Source of the DNA: ZC4RG35 sp040878345
GTDB taxonomy: Bacteria > Actinomycetota > Acidimicrobiia > Spongiisociales > ZC4RG35
Length of the DNA: 47,292 nt
NCBI GenBank assembly: GCA_040878345.1
Contig: JBBDML010000038.1
Coordinates: forward strand, 1-47,292
Direction of reading: 5' to 3'
This document shows, piece after piece, positions 1 through 6,155 of this stretch. The notes beneath the pieces are model-generated. The model ran no database searches. It worked only from the letters and a program-made list of their open reading frames with translations, and was not told the DNA's origin. Position 1 is the stretch's first letter. Each line of letters starts with the position of its first letter. A program made the translations under genes and the position numbers.

Positions 1-338
1 GTGGCGTCCTTCTCGATGTAGGTGTCGGTCTGGGGGATGTAGGCCTCGGGCTGGTAGTAGTCGTAGTAGGAGACGAAATACTCCACCCGGTTGTGGGGGA
101 AGAGCTGACGGAACTCGTTGGCCAGTTGGGCAGCGAGTGCTTTGTTGGGGGCGAGGACGATGGTCGGTCTCTGGACCTGCTCGATGGTCCAGGCGATGGT
201 CGCCGACTTCCCCGACCCGGTGATCCCCATCAGAGTCTGGAAACGGTCGCCCCGATTCACGCCTTCGGCAAGCAATTCGATCGCCTTGGGCTGGTCACCG
301 GCGGGGGCGAAGTCGGAGACCACCTCGAATTTGGGCAC
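1..338 (-). CDS. uvrB: UvrABC system protein B, N-terminal part (runs off the window)
   Basis: The reverse strand encodes the start of UvrB, the DEAD-like helicase that takes damaged DNA from UvrA and recruits UvrC in nucleotide excision repair. The visible 112 or so residues carry the family's N-terminal FEVVSDFAPAGDQP segment, the Walker A motif GITGSGKS and the VEYFVSYYDYYQPEAYIP stretch, which belongs to the beta-hairpin region that clamps DNA. I place the start at the GTG at 338 because VPKFEVVSDF matches the usual UvrB N-terminus (MPxFxLVSDYxPAGDQP). The gene is incomplete: its 3' part lies before base 1. It follows coaE on the same strand with a 60-bp gap, a common actinobacterial arrangement. 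Identification is secure; the exact start is slightly less so. Confidence 0.95.
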   Translation of the reverse strand, partial: MPKFEVVSDFAPAGDQPKAIELLAEGVNRGDRFQTLMGITGSGKSATIAWTIEQVQRPTIVLAPNKALAAQLANEFRQLFPHNRVEYFVSYYDYYQPEAYIPQTDTYIEKDA

Positions 339-398
339 GGGCTCAGAGTACAGCTGGAATCCGACAAGAATCCCCTCGCCATCGAGGCAACTTCCCGG

Positions 399-971
399 TC
401 AGAGATGGGTGAGGATGGCGCTCACCGCGCCTTCCAACTCGGGAAGATCGCCATGGTTGGGGACCACCAGGTCGGCCAGGGCGAGCCATTCCGCCCTCGA
501 CGGTTGGTTTTTCATCCTGGCATGGGCCTGATCCCCCGTCATCCCGTGATCGACCAGCCGCTGAAGTCTCGCCTGGTCGTCGCAGTCGACCACCAGACGA
601 CGCCACTCCCCCGGCGGGGCCTTGTGGAGCAGGGGGATCTCGACCACCACCGGGCCACCGATTCCCTGAAGCATGCTGGTGATCCTGCCGAAGATATGAG
701 GATGTGTCAGCGACTCCAACGTGGCTAGCTGCACCGGATCGGAGAACACGATGCCAGCCAGCACGCTGCGGTCGATGCGGCCATCTCGAAGGGCGTCCGG
801 CCAGGTCCCGGCGACCTCGGAGAACGCTGGGCCATCGGGCTCCAGGACGTCGTGCCCGATCGCATCGGAGTCGATGGTGTTGACCCCGAAACCCTCGAGA
901 AGGACTCGCACCGTGCTCTTCCCGCACCCGATACCCCCACCGAGCAGCCATCTATGCGTCGATTCGGTCAC
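399..971 (-). CDS. coaE: Dephospho-CoA kinase
   Basis: A 190-aa protein that phosphorylates the 3'-hydroxyl of dephospho-CoA, the last step of coenzyme A synthesis, in the cytosol. The P-loop GGGIGCGKST lies at residues 11-20. It is followed by NTIDSDAIGHDVLEPDGPAF, the CoaE segment holding the catalytic Asp, and by a C-terminal lid region. I chose the GTG at 971 (VTESTHRWLLGG) because it puts the P-loop at the usual distance from the N-terminus; an in-frame ATG at 1031 would add 20 unrelated residues and overlap the divergent kinase gene. The C-terminus is short compared with mycobacterial CoaE, which carries an extra GrpB-like domain. Only 21 bp separate it from the divergent gene at 993, so promoters must overlap or transcripts must be nearly leaderless. 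Confidence 0.93.
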   Translation of the reverse strand: MTESTHRWLLGGGIGCGKSTVRVLLEGFGVNTIDSDAIGHDVLEPDGPAFSEVAGTWPDALRDGRIDRSVLAGIVFSDPVQLATLESLTHPHIFGRITSMLQGIGGPVVVEIPLLHKAPPGEWRRLVVDCDDQARLQRLVDHGMTGDQAHARMKNQPSRAEWLALADLVVPNHGDLPELEGAVSAILTHL

Positions 972-992
972 TTCTTGGGACGGTAGCCTCTG

Positions 993-2495
993 GTGATGGC
1001 CTCCCTGGCGCCCTGGGAAACCCGGGTTCACAAGACGATCGTGGTCGGGCAGTGGGTGGCCCTCACCATCGGGATCATCTCCGACGCGCTCGTCACCGGC
1101 GGGGCCCCATCGTCTTTCATGGCACTGGCGCTGGCCGCGGTCTACGTCATCGGGTCCACCCTGATCCCTGAATATCGCTACACCGCCCGATTCGGGGCCG
1201 AGACCATAACCCTGGCGGGTGCAGTCCTGGTGGCGGTGGCCCTGACCCTCAGCGGAGGGCCTGCCAGCCCCTACCTACTGCTCTCCATGGGACCGCCGAT
1301 CTTCGCCACCCTCTATGGGGGTCTTCGGTCCGGTTTCACCACCGGGTTGCTCTCCGCCGGCCTCCTCGCCCTGGTCACGCTGGCCCAGGGGTCCGACCTG
1401 ATCGAGGCCGCGCCCGGGGCGGCTCTCTACCTGGTTTTCGTCCTCCTGGTCGGCGTGATCCGCAAGTTGTTCGAGGACATCCATCAACAGGCCACCGAGC
1501 TGGCCCTTGAAAAAGAGACCGCCACCCAACAGCTGGAGCGCCTGGAGCAGATCCATGGTGCATTGCTCCGTCTCTCCGAGGACGTCTCCGCAGGTCGTCT
1601 CAACGCCATCGAGGTGGCCGCCGACACCCTGGACACCATCCTCGAGTTGTTCCCTGGCTCTGCGGGGAAACTGTCCCTCAACAGCGACTCGGGCCCGGTG
1701 GTGCTGGCCGCTCGGGGCATCCCCGACGAGAGCGGTCACGTCTATCAACTCCCCCTGTCTACCAACGACGCCGAGGTGGGGGCCCTCGAGCTGATAGCCC
1801 CCAATGAGCTCCTCCCGGCCGAGATCGACGAGATCGCGGGAGTGATCTACCCGGTGAGCCTGGCCTTCGCCAACCTCCAGCTACTCCAGGAGATCGTGGG
1901 CTCGGCAGTGGCCGAGGAGAGGACTCGCCTTGCCAGGGAGATGCACGACGAGATCGGGCCCTCGCTGGCGTCTCTGGGCCTGGCCCTCGACCTGGCGGCG
2001 ATGCAGCAAACCGAGCACCCCGATGTCGCCGCCGACCTCCAGGTGTTGCGATCCAACGTCACCAAGCTTGTGGAGGACGTCCGGGCTTCGGTGGCCGACC
2101 TGCGTAGCGCCCCCGGCCCCACCCTCACCGCCCGGATCATGCAGGGCACCTCGGTGCTGGAGGGGTCGCCCCCGGTGGTGGTCGACATCGAGGAGCGTCG
2201 CCCGCCCCGTGCCGCCATCATCGGCGATCTCACTTCCATAATCACCGAGGCCACCCGCAACGCCCACATCCATTCGGGAGCCTCCAAGATCGTGATCACC
2301 GGTCAAGTCGACCGCAGTTTCGGGATCTGCGCCGTGGTCGACGACGGGAATGGGTTCGATCCCGAGCACGAGCCCGAGGGACACTTCGGTCTGATCGGGA
2401 TGCGAGAGCGAGCCACCAAGATCGGGGCCAGCGTCAAGTTCGACTCAAAGACGGGGACCGGCACCGTGGTTACGGTTGAATGGGGGAACAAATGA
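993..2495 (+). CDS. Membrane-bound NarL-type sensor histidine kinase
   Basis: A 500-aa sensor kinase. Residues about 15-160 form several hydrophobic segments, probably five or six membrane helices. A short coiled coil (about 160-200) and a GAF-like region (about 200-300) follow. The HisKA_3 dimerisation box is EERTRLAREMHDEIG with phospho-acceptor His318. The C-terminal HATPase_c domain shows an N-box (EATRNAHIHSG), a G1 box (VVDDGNGFD) and GHFGLIGMRERA. This is the architecture of NarX/DesK-type kinases that pair with LuxR-type regulators. The start may be GTG 993 or ATG 996. Its stop overlaps the next gene's ATG (ATGA), so kinase and regulator are translationally coupled. The ligand is unknown. 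It sits directly upstream of the pilin genes, so pilus control is a reasonable inference. Confidence 0.9.
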   Translation: MMASLAPWETRVHKTIVVGQWVALTIGIISDALVTGGAPSSFMALALAAVYVIGSTLIPEYRYTARFGAETITLAGAVLVAVALTLSGGPASPYLLLSMGPPIFATLYGGLRSGFTTGLLSAGLLALVTLAQGSDLIEAAPGAALYLVFVLLVGVIRKLFEDIHQQATELALEKETATQQLERLEQIHGALLRLSEDVSAGRLNAIEVAADTLDTILELFPGSAGKLSLNSDSGPVVLAARGIPDESGHVYQLPLSTNDAEVGALELIAPNELLPAEIDEIAGVIYPVSLAFANLQLLQEIVGSAVAEERTRLAREMHDEIGPSLASLGLALDLAAMQQTEHPDVAADLQVLRSNVTKLVEDVRASVADLRSAPGPTLTARIMQGTSVLEGSPPVVVDIEERRPPRAAIIGDLTSIITEATRNAHIHSGASKIVITGQVDRSFGICAVVDDGNGFDPEHEPEGHFGLIGMRERATKIGASVKFDSKTGTGTVVTVEWGNK

Positions 2496-3130
2496 TCCGG
2501 ATCATGATCGCCGACGACCACCAACTCTTTGCCGAAGGGCTGAGCCAGGCCTTGAACTCCCTTCCCGACGCAAGGGTGGTGGGGGTGGTCAACTCCGGAC
2601 CGGCCCTGGAACAGGCACTCAAGACCCAACCAGCCGAGATCTCGATCGTCGACATCGAGATGCCAGGAGGTGACGGCATCACCACCATCGATGCCCTTGG
2701 GATGAGGACTCGGGCCATCGTGGTCTCGATGTATGCCTCCGATGAGCAAAAGGAGAGGGCGGCCCGGGCCGGTGCCAGGGGCTTCTTCTCCAAGGCGGTG
2801 CCACTCACCACGCTGGCTGCGGCGGTCCGGGCAGTGGCGGACGGGAAGAACCTGACGGAGTTGAGCGACGAGGAGCGGGACCAGGTGTTGGAGACCTACC
2901 GGGAGGCTCAACTCGACCCCGGTGCGGCATCACTCACCGCAAGAGAGAGGGAGATCCTCCAATTGCTCGCCATCGGGGTCTCTGCCACCGACGAGCTCGC
3001 CGATCGGCTCTATATCTCACAGAAGACGGTCAAGAACCACTTGGCTTCCATCTTCCAGAAGCTGGCCGTCAGCGACAGGACCCAGGCCGCCATCGAGGCC
3101 ATCAGATTGGGCATCGCCAGGCCCAGCTAG
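2492..3130 (+). CDS. NarL/LuxR-family response regulator
   Basis: A 212-aa two-domain regulator. The receiver domain (residues 1-115) has the acidic pair ADDH at 7-10, phospho-acceptor Asp54 in SIVDIEMPGGDG, and the conserved Lys in GFFSKAVPL. The C-terminal LuxR-type helix-turn-helix (about 147-195) reads LTAREREILQLLA, then SQKTVKNHLASIFQKL, the DNA-recognition part. I take the ATG at 2492 rather than the in-frame ATG at 2480 because MIRIMIADDH is the canonical N-terminus and GGGGGAAC lies just upstream as a ribosome site. The ATG overlaps the kinase stop by four bases. It is the cognate partner of the kinase and is followed 86 bp later by the first pilin gene. Target promoters are not visible by eye. 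Confidence 0.93.
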   Translation: MIRIMIADDHQLFAEGLSQALNSLPDARVVGVVNSGPALEQALKTQPAEISIVDIEMPGGDGITTIDALGMRTRAIVVSMYASDEQKERAARAGARGFFSKAVPLTTLAAAVRAVADGKNLTELSDEERDQVLETYREAQLDPGAASLTAREREILQLLAIGVSATDELADRLYISQKTVKNHLASIFQKLAVSDRTQAAIEAIRLGIARPS

Positions 3131-3142
3131 CCCCGGAGTCAT

Positions 3143-3158
3143 TGGGTCTTGCGACCCA
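3143..3158 (+). terminator. Short hairpin after the response regulator gene
   Basis: TGGGTC-TTGC-GACCCA forms a perfect 6-bp stem 12 bases after the response regulator stop. No clear U-tract follows, so it may be a weak terminator, an mRNA 3'-end stabiliser, or part of the leader of the pilin gene at 3217. A possible -10 element (TAGTCT, 3182-3187) lies between it and the pilin start. Confidence 0.35.
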
Positions 3159-3216
3159 TCATCGGCTGATGGCGCGACCTTTAGTCTGACCTCAGGATTG
3201 CCGAAGGAAGAAGAGG

Positions 3217-3396
3217 ATGTTCACGAAGCTGATCAACAAGGTTTGGGGGGATGACCAAGGGGCCTCGATGGTCGAGTACAGCCTCCTGGTGGTCTTGATA
3301 GCCATAGTTGCTTTTGTCGCAGTCCAGCTGGCCGGCGAAACGCTGAGCAGCACCTACACCGATATAGCAGATCAGTTGGGCCAGGCTGGATCGTGA
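3217..3396 (+). CDS. Flp/Fap-type pilin, first copy
   Basis: A 59-aa class IVb (Flp) prepilin: MFTKLINKVWGDDQGASMVE followed by a hydrophobic helix. The signature is a short charged leader, Gly-Ala-Ser, then the hydrophobic start with Glu at +5 relative to the mature N-terminus (GASMVEY, residues 15-21), then about 20 apolar residues (SLLVVLIAIVAFVAVQLAG). Prepilin peptidase normally cuts after the Gly of such leaders. GGAAGAAGAGG lies just before the ATG as a strong ribosome site. It is paralogous to the pilin at 3487: the GASMVEY(S/A)LLVVLIAIVA core is almost identical, but the C-terminal tails differ. It should be the structural subunit of the pilus built by the convergent Tad operon at 3856-11646. 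No prepilin peptidase gene is seen in the window. Confidence 0.9.
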   Translation: MFTKLINKVWGDDQGASMVEYSLLVVLIAIVAFVAVQLAGETLSSTYTDIADQLGQAGS

Positions 3397-3406
3397 CAGT
3401 GATGAT

Positions 3407-3453
3407 TCCCGAGACCCATGGTTTCGGGAGGAGGATGGGCTAGTTTGCCCATC
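3407..3453 (+). other. Two consecutive hairpins between the pilin genes
   Basis: The 90-bp spacer between the pilins holds two strong stems. The first is TCCCGA (3407-3412) with TCGGGA (3424-3429), with an inner ACC/GGT pair. The second is GATGGGC (3434-3440) with GCCCATC (3447-3453), closed by a TAGTTT loop. Neither is followed by a U-run, so they look more like RNA-processing or stabilising structures than intrinsic terminators. They could let the two pilin messages accumulate to different levels. That role is inference. Confidence 0.5.
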
Positions 3454-3486
3454 TGCAAGGAAGATAGCGGACCCAAGGAGGGGTTT

Positions 3487-3669
3487 ATGCTTGCTCTGTG
3501 GACAAAGGTGACGAGTTGGATGCAGGATGAGAAGGGTGCCTCCATGGTGGAGTATGCCCTCCTCGTAGTCCTCATCGCCATCGTCGCTCTCGTTGCAGTG
3601 TCGCTCGCCGGTGAGCAGGTCTCTTCGACCTTCGAAACCATTGCGACCGCACTCCAGGACCAGACCTGA
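3487..3669 (+). CDS. Flp/Fap-type pilin, second copy
   Basis: A 60-aa Flp prepilin. The leader MLALWTKVTSWMQDEKGAS ends in the Gly-Ala-Ser cleavage region, followed by MVEYALLVVLIAIVALVAVS with the +5 Glu and a single hydrophobic helix. The tail (LAGEQVSSTFETIATALQDQT) is polar and lacks cysteines. I chose the ATG at 3487 because AAGGAGGGG sits at 3475-3483, an ideal ribosome site; the longer reading from 3418 would run through the intergenic hairpin. It is the second of a tandem pair and ends about 25 bp before a strong terminator. Duplicated Flp pilins are known in Tad loci, where one may be the major subunit and the other minor or conditional. Which is which cannot be told from sequence. 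Confidence 0.92.
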   Translation: MLALWTKVTSWMQDEKGASMVEYALLVVLIAIVALVAVSLAGEQVSSTFETIATALQDQT

Positions 3670-3694
3670 TCCAGGTCAGGCACAATTAGCAGAT

Positions 3695-3724
3695 GAAGGG
3701 CCCTTCGGGGCCCTTCTCTCATTT
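3695..3724 (+). terminator. Intrinsic terminator with UUCG tetraloop
   Basis: GAAGGGCCC (3695-3703), loop TTCG, GGGCCCTTC (3708-3716): a perfect 9-bp stem capped by the very stable UUCG tetraloop and followed by TCTCATTT. It lies 25 bases after the second pilin stop and should end pilin transcription. Confidence 0.85.
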
Positions 3725-3728
3725 CAGG

Positions 3729-3748
3729 GGCTCGCCTGAAGGCGAGCC
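3729..3748. terminator. Second hairpin between convergent pilin and Tad transcripts
   Basis: GGCTCGCC-TGAA-GGCGAGCC, a perfect 8-bp stem, lies between the pilin terminator and the 3' end of the Tad operon at 3856. It could act for either strand. The run after it on the plus strand (GTTCTCT) is only moderately U-rich. About 107 bp of apparently non-coding sequence separate it from the Tad operon stop. Confidence 0.55.
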
Positions 3749-3855
3749 GTTCTCTGTACTTGGTACCTGGACCTGCAGCCGTTTCGCGGATATCGGTGGC
3801 GGCTCAGTCTCTAAGGAATCAGGGCGCCACTCTGGGTCAGAGATGAGGCTGGGAA

Positions 3856-5211
3856 TCAAGAGGACGACGGGGCCAGGACCATCCAGTACTCGTCGGTGTA
3901 GGTCGTCTTCCAACCGGCATCGGTGAGTCGATCTATCAGCGGCTCCCCCCTCTTGAGGAGAGCCTGCTCGACACCGTCCCTCTGGAAGACCGGCTCCCAT
4001 GGCCTTCTTCCGGAGCGAACTTCGACGAATTCCTCGATCCGATCCAGGTAGAGCTCGGCTCGGTCGTCGATGAACACACCCTCGGTGAATCGCTCATCGA
4101 AGATCAGGTACCCACCGGCTGAGTCGTCATGGAAGGTCCGAACGTCGCTGAGCGCGGTGCGGGCTGCGACCGGGAAGATCTCCGCATCGATTTCCACCGG
4201 GGAGACGAGAAGGAACGGGACAAAGAGGATGACGATGGCAAGGGCCGCGGCCATTGCCCTGGGAAACCCACGACCCCAACGCCAGGAGACCCCCTTCAGG
4301 GAGAGCGCCAGCACCGGGGTCAAGGCGATCCAGGCGATGGCGACGGCCCGAGTCGCTGACATGGCCAAGGCGAGGCACGCGGCGATGACCCACAAGTGGC
4401 GGGGTTCGAGGCTCTGTCTAATGCCGCCCCAGACCAGGATGACGAGGGAGACGAGGAATGGGGCGAGTCCCCAGGTCAGGAAGTCGGGAGTCGCCCACTC
4501 CGAGACCAAGGCGAGATAGGGTCCGGCGCCGGCGAAGTCGAGGAGCATGGACGCAACACCGAGACCGTGAGCGGTGAGCAGCGTGGCAATCCCGGCCGCG
4601 ACCAGGTGGGGAATCGCTTTCCAATGCCGATGCGAGACCGCCACCACCCCGAGATAGACCAGACCGATGGCGAAGGTCCCATGGATGGAGGCCCACAGCC
4701 ACATCAGGAAGGGGATGGCCCAGCGAGTCGAGGGGTTCTCCCAAGCGAGGATCACCAGCACGAAGAGGGCGTAGGAGAAGAGGGCGGGACGAGGCACCAG
4801 GACCGGGAGGAGGAGGAGGGTGCCTAGGAGTAGCACGGAAACAGTTGCCAGCAGGCTCGACGACTTTCGATAGGCCACGAGGCCGATCCCGAACATCGCC
4901 ACCAACCCGACCAGCACCATCATCGGGCCCACGAATCCGATGCCGAAGGTCGATTCCCCAACGCTATAGAGCAGCTCCGCCAGCCAACTCTGGGTCAGCC
5001 AGGGCTCGCCCCTGACCGTGAACGAGAAGGGATCGATAGTCAACACCTCGGCGGCGGAGCTCTGGAGATGCCCGGCGGTGACGTGCCACAGAAACGAGTT
5101 GTCCTTGATGGTGTCGAAGGCGGCGACCACCACCGCTACCCACGGTGCGAGCAACACAAGGTGAAGGAGCGAGATCCTGGGCGATGACGGCTGCTCTGCC
5201 GTCCCGGTCAT
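3856..5211 (-). CDS. Polytopic membrane protein, GT-C glycosyltransferase-like, last gene of the Tad operon
   Basis: A 451-aa protein with about ten hydrophobic segments between residues 15 and 345 and a soluble C-terminal domain (about 345-451). The first extracytoplasmic loop reads FLWHVTAGHL, then LTIDPFSFTVRGEPW and TQSWLAELL. An Asp (D60) in such a first loop, followed by Pro and a G-x-P-W segment, is what PMT-like GT-C transferases that use polyprenyl-phosphate sugars show. No family can be fixed without a search. Its ATG overlaps the tadC stop (ATGA), so it is made with the pilus platform. Modification of pilin or of a surface glycan is the natural guess, but unproven. The alternative is an uncharacterised membrane protein of pilus assembly without transferase activity. 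Confidence 0.75.
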   Translation of the reverse strand: MTGTAEQPSSPRISLLHLVLLAPWVAVVVAAFDTIKDNSFLWHVTAGHLQSSAAEVLTIDPFSFTVRGEPWLTQSWLAELLYSVGESTFGIGFVGPMMVLVGLVAMFGIGLVAYRKSSSLLATVSVLLLGTLLLLPVLVPRPALFSYALFVLVILAWENPSTRWAIPFLMWLWASIHGTFAIGLVYLGVVAVSHRHWKAIPHLVAAGIATLLTAHGLGVASMLLDFAGAGPYLALVSEWATPDFLTWGLAPFLVSLVILVWGGIRQSLEPRHLWVIAACLALAMSATRAVAIAWIALTPVLALSLKGVSWRWGRGFPRAMAAALAIVILFVPFLLVSPVEIDAEIFPVAARTALSDVRTFHDDSAGGYLIFDERFTEGVFIDDRAELYLDRIEEFVEVRSGRRPWEPVFQRDGVEQALLKRGEPLIDRLTDAGWKTTYTDEYWMVLAPSSS

Positions 5212-6155
5212 AGACCGGCGAACGCCTCGCCTATCTGAATGGCCGCCGGGCCGAGAAGGACGATGAACAGCGAAGGGAAGATGCAGAACACCAGTGGGAA
5301 CACCAGCTTGACCGGTGCCGCGAACGCCTTCTCCTGGGCACGCTGACGTCTCTTCACCCGCATCTCGTCGGCCTGGACCCTGAGCACCCGGGAAATAGTG
5401 ACACCGAAGGCCTCGGCCTGGATCATCGCCAGGATGAAGGAGCGGAGCTCGTCGAGGTCGGTGCGCTCCATGAGATGACGCATGGCGTCACGGCGGCTGA
5501 CACCTACTCGGGTCTCCTGGAGCATCCTGAAGAACTCCTCTGAGAGCGGGCCGGGGACGGTGGCCACCACCCTGGAGAGCGCTGAGTCGAAACCGAGACC
5601 GGCCTCCACCGAGATCACCAATAGGTCCAGGATATCTGGGAGGGCTCTCAGCATGGCCTTGCGACGATCGTCGATCTTCCTCTTCAGCCAGGCGTCAGGC
5701 CCGAAGAAGCCGAGGACGATTGGCATCGCGAATAGCGCGGTGCGCTGGAGGGCATCGGCGCCAAAGCCGACCAGGAAGAACGCAGCCAGGAGCCCGAAGG
5801 CGGTGGTGATCAGTTTGATGACCACGAAGGAGGCGGCGTCCATGTTCCCCGGGCTCCCACCCAGGGTGAGGTCGTGCTGCTTCTTCTCCAGATACCCAAT
5901 CGGGGTGAACCTCTTGAGGAACCCGGAGATGCCGATGACTATCGGGCCGATGGTCCGCTGCGCCAGAGGCTTGGCCAACTCTTCCTCGCGGGCGGTCTGG
6001 ATCGCCTGGTTGCGGCCATAGAGGGCGAGACGGTTGTTCATGTCCTCCCGGGCCCGGGTGACACCCATCCCCACCCAGACCGCGATGAAGAGAACAAGGG
6101 CGAAGATGGCGACAACCGCCAGCATCACACCGTCGACGGATCCCAGGTCGCTCAT
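5208..6155 (-). CDS. tadC: Tad pilus platform protein TadC (type II secretion F family)
   Basis: A 315-aa inner-membrane protein. A first membrane helix (about 12-32) is followed by a cytoplasmic stretch, a helix pair (about 105-155), the conserved T2SSF cytoplasmic domain (about 165-280: LPDILDLLVISVEAGLGFDSAL is its hallmark) and a C-terminal helix. TadC and TadB form the membrane platform on which the TadA ATPase acts to polymerise Flp pilin. Its ATG overlaps the VWA-TadB stop and its stop overlaps the next ATG, so the order TadA, TadB, TadC and the GT-C-like protein is read as one coupled unit. Family assignment is firm; TadC rather than TadB is chosen by gene order and the single-domain layout. 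Confidence 0.9.
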   Translation of the reverse strand: MSDLGSVDGVMLAVVAIFALVLFIAVWVGMGVTRAREDMNNRLALYGRNQAIQTAREEELAKPLAQRTIGPIVIGISGFLKRFTPIGYLEKKQHDLTLGGSPGNMDAASFVVIKLITTAFGLLAAFFLVGFGADALQRTALFAMPIVLGFFGPDAWLKRKIDDRRKAMLRALPDILDLLVISVEAGLGFDSALSRVVATVPGPLSEEFFRMLQETRVGVSRRDAMRHLMERTDLDELRSFILAMIQAEAFGVTISRVLRVQADEMRVKRRQRAQEKAFAAPVKLVFPLVFCIFPSLFIVLLGPAAIQIGEAFAGL

